A stretch of 64,000 bases of DNA. It comes from Nymphaea colorata (Eukaryota > Streptophyta > Magnoliopsida > Nymphaeales > Nymphaeaceae). The notes under the pieces were generated by a model that saw nothing but the letters and a program-made list of their open reading frames with translations, was not told where the DNA came from and did no database searches. A program made the position numbers and the translations under genes. Of this stretch, positions 1 to 11,782 are shown piece after piece (the first letter of the stretch is position 1; each line of letters begins with the position of its first letter). The stretch is taken from the NCBI RefSeq assembly GCF_008831285.2, contig NC_045142.1, positions 6,083,501 to 6,147,500 of the forward strand. The letters run 5' to 3'.

Positions 1-960
1 AGTCTTATATCATGAAGATCTTAAAATGTTTTGAAATGAAAGGCTGCAAGCCCATTGACACTCCAATCACTAAATATGATAAATTCAGCCTTGAATTGTA
101 TCCTAAAACACTATAACAGATAAAGTGTATATCCAAAGTTTCATATTCTAGTGCTTTAGGTAGCCTAATGTATTAATGATAGACACCTGACCTGATATAT
201 GTCATGTGATTGGCATGGTCAGCTGGTATTAGTCAAATCCTGAATATAGACATTAGAAAGTCATGAAAATGATTATGCAACACTCAAAAGATGTAAAAAA
301 CCATGGTGGAGATATACACAAAATGAAATATATAAATGCAAATTGGGGTGGTGATCTAGATGAATGCAAAGCAACGACCGATTATATATTCTTAGTGAAC
401 TGATGAACTATAGTTTAATATAGCAAGAAATGGACATGTGTAACCAGAGGCAGAGCCAGAATTTTCTTTAGGAGCGGGCCGACAATCCAACATCTAAATC
501 TGGGTAGGGCCAACTGAATTCAAATCCAAAAAATACATGGTGCAATTAAAAAATTTTATTTTTTTCAATGTAATTTTTTTTTTATTGGCCGGGGTGGGGC
601 CATGGCCTAGGCCCCCCATCCGCCCCTGTGTGTAACCTTGTCGACTATGGAAGCAGAAGAATTTGTGGTTAACTTAACGACAATACAAGAATGTATTTGG
701 TTAAGGAGACTATGTAAGTATTTTAGAATAGTTCCTGATGTAGCCGCCCCTGTGTGTAACATTGTCGGCTATAACCGCACATGCAAAAAAATCTCAAATT
801 TCATAATAAAACAAAACACATAGACACTAGGTGCAAATATGTGACATTAGATCAAAAGAAAAGGTCGTGTTAGAGTTTATACATAAATCATGAGATGGTG
901 GCTAATCTATTCACAAATCCAATAATGACTTGTATTTGAAGCATATAAAGTTTATGAGAC
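1..960 (+). pseudogene. Decayed Ty1/copia pol remnant (end of RT through RNase H)
   Basis: Translated piecemeal, this stretch follows the order of copia pol. About 10-110 gives a KGCKPIDTP-like stretch. About 120-205 gives SKVSYSSALGSLMY followed by TPDLIYV after stops. About 345-400 gives GGDLDECKATTDYIF. 647-823 gives STMEAE..., IWLRRL and later KHIDTR, and about 895-930 gives HEMVANLFTNP. These match the reverse transcriptase C-terminus and RNase H of Ty1/copia polyproteins. Several stops and frame changes make it non-coding, and a 184-bp MITE splits the RNase H part. The 5' portion of the element lies outside the window. The family call is strong; exact ends are uncertain. Confidence 0.85.
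445..628 (+). mobile_element. hAT-like MITE, copy 1, inside the copia remnant
   Basis: This 184-bp element is flanked by a perfect 8-bp duplication TGTGTAAC (437-444 and 629-636), the size typical of the hAT superfamily. Its ends, CAGAGGCAGAG and the complement of CCGCCCCTG, form a degenerate terminal inverted repeat of the CAGGG type. The centre is AT-rich with no ORF. It shares internal sequence (GGGTAGGGCCAA, then A/T runs) with elements at 5508-5719 and 38809-38989. Confidence 0.8.
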
Positions 961-1090
961 CAAAAAATCCGTTTCATCAATGAATGTTCTTTCATTTTTT
1001 CAGAGTGTGTTGTTCATCTATATGAGTATGCACCAGATTAGATCATTCTCATATGAACTAATTGTCTTAGGCACTACATGAGAGCGAGCT

Positions 1091-2440
1091 GAGAGGAGAT
1101 GTTGGAAACTTAGGATCACTTATCAGATAGGGAGACAAGTTTTCAAAGATTTTGAGAAACTCAAATAAGAAGGAGGATGAGTTAACTTGTCCTTGCAATA
1201 TACCATACCTAATCCTGAACGAGTCAAGATGAGGTCTCATCATTTCTTGACCAGCATGATCTACCTTAATCATGTGAACCTCGTAAATAAAATCCAAGAA
1301 CTCAGATTCAGCAAAGCTGAAGGGAAAAATCTTAGAGATCTCAAGTCGCGTGTCAAGGAGGAATTGAACTATTGATGATATTTATACCAAAAGAGTTTAA
1401 TTTAAGTGTTTGCATGCACTCAGACATAAGTTATTTGGCCATGGTACATGTGCACTGATACCTAAATAGACCAATAATGGAAAAATAAATAATGTTCTCT
1501 ACTTTTTCATTGTGTGAGTCCAAGAGATACAAGATTAAGTATCCCTAGTTATATACCCTCATGACTCTTGACTGTATTTTAAGAAGATAAAGTAGTGTTG
1601 CTACTTTGGCATGTCACCTAAGGCCATGAATGATTCAGTTGGATGAGACATGTGTAGGGAAGCAACTATTTCTAATTCAAATGATACATATGGAAGGGGA
1701 AGATCAATTGTCGCTTCGCTGGTGCTATTATTTATAGCCAGCAAATTGAATCACTTGGAAAGTTTAATTCAATAGTAAATATTGAGCACAAAACGAGATG
1801 TACATATTCAATTTTATTAGTGGCAGAGAGATTGAATATGTTGAGACTTGCTGGAATTGAATTTGATCTCCTGCACAATGAACAACTTATATGTAAGCTA
1901 CAAATTTTATTCCTCTGCAGGTACAAAGAATTGTATGATCTTAATTAGTATATAATATCTGTTCATCATGATTGTAGGGTTACACAATTTATTTGCCAGT
2001 ATGTACATAAGAAATGCATGTAGTATAATGCAACGTTATTTTTCCAGCATGTGCGAGTGTGAGAATGTTGAAAATTGGATTTGGATCCACACATGATGGG
2101 AAAAAAGATTGAATTTACCTCTCTTATATTTAAATTTGAATCATTCTATGATTCAATGTTTTGAATGAGTAGAGGTAGTGGTGTCAGAAATCACTCCCTC
2201 CCTTAGTTTAAGGAAAGTAGTTGTCACATATACCTATAAATATTGGTGGATATCTCAGATCAAATATATTGAGATATAGGAAATTAGTTTTGCACTTTTA
2301 TGAAGTAATATGAGAGAGGGGTATTGTGCATTGTCTGTTTTTGCAAATCTAGTGGCAGAAGTATACATTTCTCCTTTATGTGAGAGTTGTTACCTTATGG
2401 TGTCCATCTTTGTGTGGCGATCTTTACGAACCTCCTAGTC
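1091..2440 (+). other. Presumed 3' end of the copia remnant (PPT and LTR start), otherwise nothing recognised
   Basis: About 130 bp after the last copia RNase H motif, a purine tract GAGAGGAGA (1091-1099) is followed by TGTTGGAAAC. This is the arrangement expected of a polypurine tract and the first bases of a 3' LTR at 1100. I could not find the LTR end. No real gene is visible through 2440; the short ORFs lack family resemblance. Confidence 0.35.
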
Positions 2441-2450
2441 ATTCAAGTAT

Positions 2451-2927
2451 TGTAACGTGCTTTGAACAAATTTACTCATGTACTTAAAATTATTATGAAT
2501 CTTAAAGAACTTGTAAATGAAGTTGTTAATTGATTGGTTGTCCTGGTTCATAGTCTTTTAAGAGCTAGAATTGAAACTATTAAGGATCGAATTGGAAACC
2601 ATCAGACTAAGAGCTTGACCCAAATATGAAAGTGGGCTAGGTGGTTACAATGGTATAAGAGCCGGTCCAATACTGAGACCTGGGTTCCACATACATGCAT
2701 GTGTGTGTCATAAGGAGCGTGAATTGTAATGTTTCACTTTGAAAAAGTTTAGTCTCCTATTTGAGTTTGTGAGGAATCATGAGAGACTTATAACGAATGT
2801 TGTTAAGTGGTTGATTATTCTAGTTGCTAGCATTTTTTGGGGTTGGAACCAAATCTTCTAAGTGGCAAGTTGAGAACCGTCGGATTAGGAGCCTGAACCT
2901 GGTATATGAGTGAGTTAGGTTGTTACA
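2451..2927 (+). mobile_element. TRIM (terminal-repeat retrotransposon in miniature)
   Basis: Two related direct repeats, 2451-2649 and 2725-2927, each begin TGTAA and end GTTACA, as LTRs should. The flanks carry a perfect 5-bp duplication AGTAT (2446-2450 and 2928-2932). The 75-bp interior begins one base after LTR 1 with TGGTATAAGAGC (2651-2662), one mismatch from the initiator-tRNA-Met primer-binding site TGGTATCAGAGC. There is no coding capacity. At 477 bp with LTRs of about 200 bp it fits the TRIM class. The two LTRs have drifted considerably, so the insertion is old. Mobilisation would need enzymes from another element. Confidence 0.85.
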
Positions 2928-2932
2928 AGTAT

Positions 2933-4872
2933 ACTCCTTGAATTTATTTATATTTCAAGTTTCTTTTTTGTGCATGCAAAACACAAACGTATTAACCAAA
3001 AAAGGAAAAGGAAAAAGATGCCATCACGTAAAATACTTGAAATTAATAAACCCTCCACGCATAAGAAAGTTACATATAAAAGTAAATATCAAGTAGTCCA
3101 CTATGTTTCCTCTTTCAAAATAAAACATCTCATCTTAAATAAGGTGAAAAAACACTGACATTTGGAACAACAGTTGCAGCTACAAGGTGAACTGAAAAAA
3201 CACTCCTCCAATACAACCAGGATGCAGTATGGCGTTTCAAATTTGAAGACTTCTAATCTAATCTTACGATATAGTAAAAACCGTGAGATCACATACAATT
3301 GAAAACAACAACTACTAAAATTGCCATGAAACAAAGTCTACGGTAAATAATCAAAGCAAGACATGACTATGTGGTAGGTGGTTTCGTGCAACATATTAAA
3401 AATATCATTGTGAATATTGGTTTTAAAATCTCGAGTTTGTCCAACGTTTTGAACTAGTGACATACTATTTTCCCATTTAAAAGTAACTTTCAACATTAAA
3501 TGTTGAACGTCAGTAAAATTCTTACTGGTCACTTCAACATCATATGGATATTATTATTGAAAGAGATTCATGCTTTTACTAAAATTTATGTTTTTACTTA
3601 GCATGCGAAAATTGCTGGATGCATTTACATGTTCATACTGTTGAAATACTCTTGTTAAGATGTTTGAATTCAAACATGCTTTGGTTTCAGCATTATCTGA
3701 ATGCAAAACATGAATTTCTGTCATTAAGTTTCGACATTACAAGAGTGATTGATTTTTTTTGTTTTTGCTTGCTGCAGTAGACATGAAAATTTTCAATTAT
3801 AACATGCTTTTGACAACAAAACAAAGTATAAAATCACTTTTACAAGGCCAGATAAATTAATAAATGTAAAACCACATAAAAAAAAAGTTGATCGAATTCA
3901 TATGGAATTGACTGGAATATGCCCATGTTGAAAAATGATATTTTGGTACCGTCAAAATTTATAAACTTTAATTTTGCTCCCTTATAAAAACTTTCTAGCT
4001 TGGCTCCTGCGTGTATCACTTGGGTTTCTCCTCCTTGGTGGTTGGTTCCTGCAGGTCAAGGGTGGGGCCTTCCTAGCCAACGAGCCCCGACTGTTCTAAT
4101 TCAGATTTGATACTACAAAATGCAAATCCTGTTCTTAAATCCAAAAGGCATTTAATCTAAAATCTATCTTTAATAATAGGATTGATATATCCGAGATGGT
4201 CCACTCAAACAAGAGTTTATGTCATGGAACCTGTAGTCGCTGTCACGATCCAATGCGCTATTTTTTTGAAACACAAAAAAGTTATGACGTAAGCCATGCG
4301 AAAGAAGCAGGGAGGCGGCCAATCCGAGCAGAGAAAAAATAACCACTTTAGTCCGAAAAAAATAAAGTGATACCATAAACCAAACCCAAATTTGATTGGA
4401 TTTCTTAAATTCAAATCCAATCAACCTGCAGATTACCGAACTTTTTGCCGTTGGTTAGATGATTTTACGTCCCTACCCGACGTCCTTTTCGTCGACAATG
4501 TGGATGGTGCATGTGTTTCTTGTCCACATAAAAGCAACGGTCGGAAATCGTTTCATGCCGCTTACGAAAAAGGTACCTTACCCATTTTCCGTCCACATAT
4601 TAACGAGGTCGGATTTGGATCTGGTATCGGGTCTGGTATCACATGTTTATCACCTTCTTCGAGCAACTGACGACTGGACTCCGGTTGCTTTATGCTTTAC
4701 AAAGTTGAGCTGATCGGATGTCGTCTAGTGGTGTTCTAATTTGGATCCGTTTTACTTTTCCTACTGAATCCAATTAGTCGGATAATTGCGTATGTAAATT
4801 TGAATCTGAAAGTGGAAAAGCCAATCCATATCCAAATTCGATACCTTAAAGTCATTCCATTTAGTAACAAAG
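2933..4872. other. AT-rich intergenic DNA, no gene seen
   Basis: This contains only short unrelated ORFs. Around 4380-4850 the sequence is rich in repeats of the type ATTTGGATCTGG and TCAAATCCAATC. These look like diverged simple repetition resembling the stretch at 39950-40220. No RNA gene was recognised. Confidence 0.5.
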
Positions 4873-5079
4873 TTTTTTTTTTTTTTTAATAAGATGAGTG
4901 ATTCATTCCACCGCCCTTAAAAGAGGCCACTGCCTCCCTGTGTCCGTCCCAGAGCATGCTTTGAAACCTTTTACGGTTCAACATTGAAACGTGATAGTGA
5001 CCACTTAAAGGCTTGAACTTGAGTCCTTAGAAGAGTCGGACCACCTTGCTGTCCAGTACGCTACCACCCCTTAGGGTTA
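4873..5079 (-). mobile_element. tRNA-derived SINE
   Basis: Read on the minus strand, the element starts near 5079 with a tRNA-like head. An A-box-like TAGCGTACTGG (about 5055-5065) is followed roughly 40 nt later by a B-box-like AGTTCAAGCC. It ends in a poly-A tail, seen as a 15-T run at 4873-4887 on the plus strand. Degenerate flanking duplications TTAGTAACAAAG (4861-4872) and TTCAGTAATGAAG (5081-5093) agree with target-primed insertion. There is no ORF. The family was not identified. Confidence 0.65.
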
Positions 5080-5159
5080 ATTCAGTAATGAAGTTGAGAT
5101 CTAAATTGGATCTTAAATAGTTGTAGAGACTCTAAGGTGGACTAGAATTTCATTAATGC

Positions 5160-5330
5160 AAAGCTGCATAGTTTGACCACATAGTTTAAGGATCGAGGGC
5201 AAGACTCATCAACTAAGCGTCATGCCCCCACCATTTGCAGTTTAAAGAAAGAGCACACACGATAATTGAACTAATGACCGACCTTCACTCGTTCACAAGT
5301 CTGACCAGCTACGCTATGTCCATGGGCAGA
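5160..5330 (-). repeat. Second tRNA-like SINE head
   Basis: On the minus strand GACATAGCGTAGCTGGTC (about 5302-5319) has an A-box core TAGCNTAGCTGG, with a B-box-like AGTTCAATTAT about 40 nt further on. A near-identical head, GACATAACATAGCTGGTCG, recurs on the minus strand at about 7228-7248. The two therefore look like members of one SINE family. No poly-A end or target duplication was found, so this is a partial call. Confidence 0.45.
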
Positions 5331-5507
5331 ATTGAACAACTGGCACTAGCCATGGCGCCCACTCGAATTAACAAAAAAAAAAGTTAAAATAACTTCATTT
5401 TATAAAAATTTTGAAAATTTATATTTCGGCCTTCTAATGAAAAATTCTAATGAAAAATTTCTACCTTTGCCCCTGGCAATGTCCCGTCAGGCCGAAGGAG
5501 TCCTATT

Positions 5508-5719
5508 AAGGGGCAAAGGGAGGGGGGGGGGGAGTGGCTAGGCCGTGGCTTACCCTGAACTAGTTGGAAAAAAAAATTTACAATAGAAAAATAAAAAAAA
5601 TTAATTATTGAATGTATTTTTTGTTTTACTTAGGTTCAGTTTGACCTTACCCAAATTTGAGGTTGGATGAGGTTGGATTATTTGGTCTGTCCCTAAACAA
5701 AATCATGGCTCCGCCCCTG
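5508..5719 (-). mobile_element. hAT-like MITE, copy 2 (inverted)
   Basis: This 212-bp element is in reverse orientation to copy 1. The perfect 8-bp duplication GTCCTATT sits at 5500-5507 and 5720-5727. The right end is GCTCCGCCCCTG, the complement of the CAGGGGCGGAG terminus; the left end is degraded. It has the same AT-rich interior as copy 1. No coding capacity. Confidence 0.8.
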
Positions 5720-5727
5720 GTCCTATT

Positions 5728-8495
5728 TAAAACCAAACAAGTCCAACTTGAAACCTGGAGAATGGGTTGGACAAAGGGTCCGTTCTGAGAGTTATCTTAT
5801 TAGTGAGATAATGTCTGTCCTTTTGCAAATATCTTGTAGATATTTCGTTATCCCGATAAAAAAATGTCCACTTCATGCCAAGGTTCTTTGCTAATCTCAA
5901 TAACATTAATATGAACAATTCCAGTCCTTTATTCACCTACCATATTCTGTTTTAAGATGTGAAATTCTTAGTGTTCTTTGTGTTAATTGAAAGTAGTTCC
6001 AACATGCTAGATCAAACTTTACTTGCTTAGATTATGTTTGGAATAATAGAGCCGTTGTAGCATGGCTCTTTGGCACGCCAGTTAACAATAATAAGCTGTA
6101 CTTGTTTATAAACAGTTAGCAGTGAAGGACATGAGACCGTGATGTATAATATAGGCAGGATTATATTAATTTTATAAAATGCACAAACCTATAGCGGTGA
6201 ACACCCACAAATTAAAAAATTATATAGCCGGCAAAGTCACCTATGAACCAGTGGAAATCCCACGAATCAAACAAACATGTTCTGCATGAACTCAATGCCA
6301 ATGTATCTTGTACCATGCATAGTTGGCAAACTCGGCGAATCGACTCAGGAATCGAACAAAAGGTGAATTCATGATCCAAGATTTAAACGAATCTCTTTCT
6401 CTTCGGGGATCTAGTTCTCCGATGACCTTGCCCAAACCTTTCTTTTTGTTTTTCTCTTAAGTGATCTATGTTGATAATTTATGATTGATGATCATTTGTG
6501 ACGTGACCCGGCCGAGTCGCCAAGTCAACTCATTGACTTGGTAGCCCAGTCCGATGATCCTAGCCCAACCAACTGTTTGATAACTTTGATGCAATATTGT
6601 GTTCTTAATTTCAATAATGAATAGAATACTGTTCTATGCTCTCCATTGGAAAGATGATGAACACGAAGCCTTGTCCATCTTGAGACAAAGTTTCTCAGGA
6701 AAGTTATATGCCCCGTAGTAAAAGAGGGAAGAACATTTTGAAAATTTATTAAAAATGTCTTTTATAGTTTTTTTACTTTTTATTTTTAATTTTACTTCAA
6801 ATTTTATTTTTCAATTAAGGGCATTTTAGTCATTTTAGCCATAACCAGGTTCGGCCCATGAAACACAAATCAAGTGAGAGAGAGATATGGATAGCGTTGT
6901 GTGCTCCTTTTAGCCTTCCACCCACGTGCAATGGGATAAAACTGTACAAGTCTTTTCAGTGGCTTTAAACCTCAAGTTTTAGCGATTGTGGACAAGAGAG
7001 GAAAAATAAGAGAAACTTTGACGCCTTTTCTTGAGAGTTTCCTTTTCAATGATTCAAAGTTGCCAGTGCTTTGTCTGTTTTGCTTGTATGATGGCTTTTT
7101 GGGTGAGCAAGAGCTGCGTCGGTATCAGCGATAGCAACGGTGCACCCTTCAGCTTAGATGCCGCGCTCTACCGCTTTAAGACACAAGAACATAACACCTA
7201 CAGAAATCAAATTACAGACATGCCCTTAGTTCGACCAGCTATGTTATGTCTCTTGAGGTGCTCGTATGAGGGCTTTCGCGACCCACCCCTAGAGAGAGAA
7301 AGAGAGAGAGAGAGTTGTGGTAGTGGTGAATTTTTTAAAATTACTCTTTGAGTGGCAAGTAAGTCAAAAATTTTCTCACCCATGAAATTTTTTTGTGCAA
7401 TAAACACAAAATGTATTGTATTGATGAACGAAACACTTAAGGTTTATTTGACAACAGTAACAGTATGTTATTGTTTCATACGCCTCTTAAAAAATTAGGT
7501 AAAAAATGTTACCATGAATCTACTTCATTTTTTATGAGATACAATGAGAACATATTGTTATCAGGCGGCCTTTTACGTCGTGTTTGGGTGAAACTTTTAA
7601 AGGTTTCTTTTTGATGTAAAACATCATTTTGCTTCTAAAATTGTTTTTGATGTGTATATTAATGGTGATAAAAAAAAACTTTGTGTGTTATAATTCAAAC
7701 ACATAAATCAGGTTTCAAAAATGTTTTAAAAAAATGAGGGGAGTGTTTAAATGATGCTCCCAAACACCCTTTTAGATTGTGTGAGTGATATCAAAACTGT
7801 GATTGTATAGTCTTCTCTATGCACCCAAACATAAAACCAAGTTTCTAAAAACTCAATAAAAACTTGCTTTTCATAGAAACAAACTTTTACAAAATTGGAT
7901 TTATAAGGTTGTCATCTAAACGCCTATAAGTTGTTATAAAACATGGTATTTACATAACATTGTTTTCCACCTTCCAAAAGAAAAGAAAATCTATGCCCAA
8001 AAAATCAAAATCACTCCACAAACTTGAACTCAAGCTCTCTATAAAATTTTAACAATTGCCTATAAAAAAAAAAAGCGATTTCTTAAATCCTACAAGAATT
8101 ACTATAGAAACTAGACTAAACAATGAGGCAAAACAAAGTCAGAAAGCATAGAAGAACTATTTTCCATAAAAAATGAGAATTTGCCTTTCTTGTTTACAAC
8201 CTCCGGGTTTAGATAAGGAAGTCCATAGTCACATTTTTTTAGAAAAAAAAAAACATTAAAAACGAAAAAACACCTTTTTTTACTTTTTTTTTCATTTTTT
8301 CAATGGCAAACAGTTTTTATTTTTTATTTTTTATTTTTATTTGTTGCAAATCTAATTATCTTTTGATATTTGTGTTAGTTTCTCATTTATTTTATTTTTC
8401 CCTTATTTTTAGTTTTTTTTTAATTTTTAAAAATTTAGCTTATTTTTTATATTTTTTAAATTCACCGTATTATATCCGAAAATTGGACCAGATAC
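5728..8495. other. Intergenic DNA with possible MITE remains
   Basis: No gene was recognised. A pair of inverted motifs, GTGTTTGGG (7580-7588) and CCCAAACAC (7759-7767), may bound a roughly 190-bp MITE. At 7445-7480 a segment with CAACAGTAACA and its near-inverse resembles one at 35570-35600. A short (GA)n tract lies near 7290-7312. Confidence 0.4.
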
Positions 8496-8500
8496 TAATG

Positions 8501-8677
8501 CCTTCAAAAGGAAACCTGTATTACAAAAAACTACCAAAATGAGGCTTTCTGCAAAACTACCAAACTTATCCATGAATAAGACCAACTAAATACGGACACC
8601 TTCAAAAGGGAACCTGTATCACAAAAAACTGCCAAAATGAGGCTTTCTGCAAAACCACCAAAATCCTATCCGTGAAA
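8501..8677. repeat. Two-copy tandem duplication, about 98-bp spacing
   Basis: A segment starting CCTTCAAAAG and running through AAAATGAGGCTTTCTGCAAAA occurs at about 8501-8575 and again at about 8599-8677. The copies differ by scattered substitutions. It lies upstream of the clock gene's GC-rich 5' region. Confidence 0.75.
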
Positions 8678-8779
8678 ATTTGAGCCTTTTTGCAAAGCCA
8701 CCAAATAGATTTTGAAACCTTTACATCAACAATTTATGAAAGCGAGTTCCCAACTCATCTTCTGAAAGAATAAAGAAAA

Positions 8780-9110
8780 ATAGCGGGGAAGAGGATAAAG
8801 ATCTGGCTGAACCGGGTCGGGTGGGACCCGATGCGGAAGATCGGATCCTGCGTCGACGTGGCGAGGGTCCGGGACGGACCTCTCGGCCTCCGCCCTTTTG
8901 ATTCTGTCCACCTTGGAAGATCTCGCCGCTGCCGAAACTTCTAGGCCTCCACTTGCTCCACGTCATCGTCCGACTGTGCACCATAATATCTTCCGCATCT
9001 TTACCACGCCCCCCTCCGACTTCCCCTAATTCCCGCACCCTTCCCTCTCCCCCCCACTAGATCTGGCACTCCACCGCCTCCCTCCCCGGCATTCTGCCTG
9101 TTTGTCTAAT
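8780..9110 (+). promoter_or_regulatory. GC-rich promoter/5' region of the PRR gene with ACGT-core boxes
   Basis: Composition changes abruptly from AT-rich to GC-rich here, as is common around plant transcription starts. Two G-box-like ACGT elements are visible: GACGTGGC (8855-8862) and CCACGTCA (8958-8965). ACGT elements bind bZIP and bHLH factors that often act on clock and light genes. Functional use here is inference. A possible 5'-UTR intron runs from a CAG|GTTATT donor near 9152 to an acceptor GTACAG near 9796. The true transcription start is not visible. Confidence 0.4.
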
Positions 9111-10105
9111 TTTTTTTCTCTCCCTGTCGCGGCTTCGCAAGATCGGGTTCAGGTTATTTCATCCCCCGGTTGGTTTTTGAGAGTCAGGGACATTCATCTA
9201 CGTTTTTCTCTGTTTGTGTATCTGTTTCTCTGGCTCGGCGTTCTGAATTTGTTACAGTATGATATGTGAGTGAAGTGTGTTGTAGGTTTTTGTTTTCTTG
9301 GTTTTTGGTGGATATGAGAATGGATAACGAGAACTTCGTTTAGGGGGAGACTGACTGTGGTTGTGAGTTTCTGTTTTTTTTTTTTGTTTTGCAATCCTGA
9401 GGGAGATATTTTGTGTTTTCTCTTTGTCGTTTCAATTGGTTCTACATGTTTAATTGTGTGTCTGTGTGTGTGTGTTTTTTTTCCTTTTTTGGGTTCCGGC
9501 GATGTTGAATTCTTTAGACTTTTCTTTTCTTCGACAGTTGATGATTAGACGTCGTAGGAAGCAAGTCAAAGTTCTGTTGCTGTTTGTTCTCTGGATTGAT
9601 TGTGGAAAGAAAGCATGATGATTTTTTGACTTTTTTTTTTTTTGGGTTTTGCGTCCGTCTTTTTCTTTCAAGAACTGTTTCTTGTTATCTCCTGTTTGGT
9701 TTCGTATTAAGACAGGCATTTTTCCGATGGTCAGTAGTTGATGTTTTGAGGGACAAAAATATCCTTGCAGAAATTAACTCATTTTTTTGGGTACAGGGAA
9801 TTGGATTAATTTTTTTCCCCCATTTTATGGGCGGAGGTCTTGAAAATTTCGTCGTTTATGGGGTAGGATTAGAAGAGATGAGCTCTTGGATATTCATTTT
9901 TTGCCTGAGACGGAGTGGACAAGCCTGGTTGTGGAGATAACATCTCAGGTTTGAAGGGGAAGGAGTGAAGGAAGAAGGCAGTCTTTTAGTGTAATTAGAG
10001 GGGAAGGTCTCATATTGATGACAACGGGATGTGGGGAAACACTCGTCAGCTGCAACATAATTGCTTGCACGTTCAACTGAGTGTGTCCCTGGCTGTTGTA
10101 CCTCC

Positions 10106-11733
10106 ATGGGGAATGTTCGAGTGACTTTTGAGGAGTGTGGCCATGATGACCCCGCACAAACTAATCATGAGAAAGCAGAAGAATGTGAAGAAGGTAGGGG
10201 TGGTGTCATGGGGGAGGGTCAGGAGCTCTCCGAGGAGGATGAGTCCAGAATCAACGAGGTAACCCAAGTTACTAATGGGGCGCTTGGACTCTGTAATGGG
10301 AGTCTTCAGGGTCAGGAGGCCACTCAGCAACGAAACCAGCAAAGTCAGGGCCCGATAATCCGGTGGGAACGATTTCTTCCATTCAGATCCTTGAAAGTTC
10401 TGCTAGTTGAAAATGACGATTCAACACGACAAGTTGTGAGTGCTTTGCTTCGGAATTGCAGCTATGAAGGTAACTACTGTTTTATTATTTTGCTAGGAGA
10501 ATGATAAGCTAAACATTATATATTTCAAGAACCTATAGCGTTGTATATATCAAGCTTCCTGAAGACAAGATATTATACACAGCAATGCAGTATTTTCTTT
10601 CCATGTATGGCAAGAAGGTTCAATTGTTCTTATCTTTGTTTACTTAGTCTACGTTCGTGATCTGTGAATGATATCTTTTCTATTGCATCATGAGTCACAA
10701 AAGCTAAAGAATTTGCCACCTGTAATAAACTGTTCTATTTGTTTCTTCTTTGCTGTAACTTTTTTTGGGGAAATCATCATTTATAACTATTCTACTGGTG
10801 AACATCTTGTTTGGCCGTGATTGACTGAACCACCCTTATCATCTATTTTTTATGGATCAAGAATTCATAAGTGTTAGTGTCTAAAAGGACAGGAGATTAA
10901 CCACCTCTGGTGTCAAAAACCTTCTTCAAACTTTTTATTAGCAGGTCGACGGAATAGATTGTTATGCCTAATTTCCCTGCTGTAAATAGGTTGGTTACAG
11001 AAGGTGCAGATGGTGTCATGTGAAAGGTGCATAACTCTTCTAATTCTTTCTCTTTTGTTTGCAAGATGATGTTACAACAAGCTGTGGATTAGGCTGACCC
11101 GGTTCGTTATTGGACACTGGCAGACACTGGATGAAGCCCAAGTCTGTTAGAATATTCCAGTTCATATTATACGGGTGTTAGTTTGAGGATTGCAGTAGGT
11201 ACTTATTATGGCAATGATATGTTCAGATGGACCATCTGGACTCCTTAAATTTCATCTGATTAAAAAGTATTTACACACGGACACCTTGTCTGATGCACCT
11301 TGGGAGAGGACAAGGTTAATTATAGAGAATTTGTTCTTCCTCTCAATGCTGGATTTGCATAGGCAATATTGCTAAGACAGTGTGTCCTGTGTTTCATTGT
11401 ACAGGTGGACTAAAATAATATTTTGAAAACAATTCACATATTTTTTTATATTATAAGGGAAATTTGTTGCTATATATGGTAAGTGGCCCACCGTAGTTAC
11501 ATAACAAAGGAATATGTTGCAAAGTGCAAACATTAGTAGATTTTAGATTTCTCGTCCATGTCTAAGCAAGGATGTATCTGTGAACTGTATATACTGAAGC
11601 TATAAACAGGAAATTTAACAGATAATGACTCCAATTACTTTCTCCATCCCTCTTACTTTAACACACATAGTCACCTGTGTCACATGGGTGCAGGTGTGGC
11701 AAATTTCAAAAGATCTTGGTTGCGCTTATGGCA

Positions 11734-11782
<49 letters not shown>

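Noticed and set aside
7031-7351. 106-aa plus-strand ORF with a hydrophobic N-terminus
   Set aside because: It begins with a plausible secreted-peptide look but runs through the SINE-like head and a GA repeat. No cysteine pattern or family match, and no TATA or splice context convinced me.
8721-9038. 105-aa minus-strand ORF in GC-rich DNA
   Set aside because: Gly/Arg/Ser-biased composition from a GC-rich promoter; no family resemblance; it overlaps the probable PRR 5' region.
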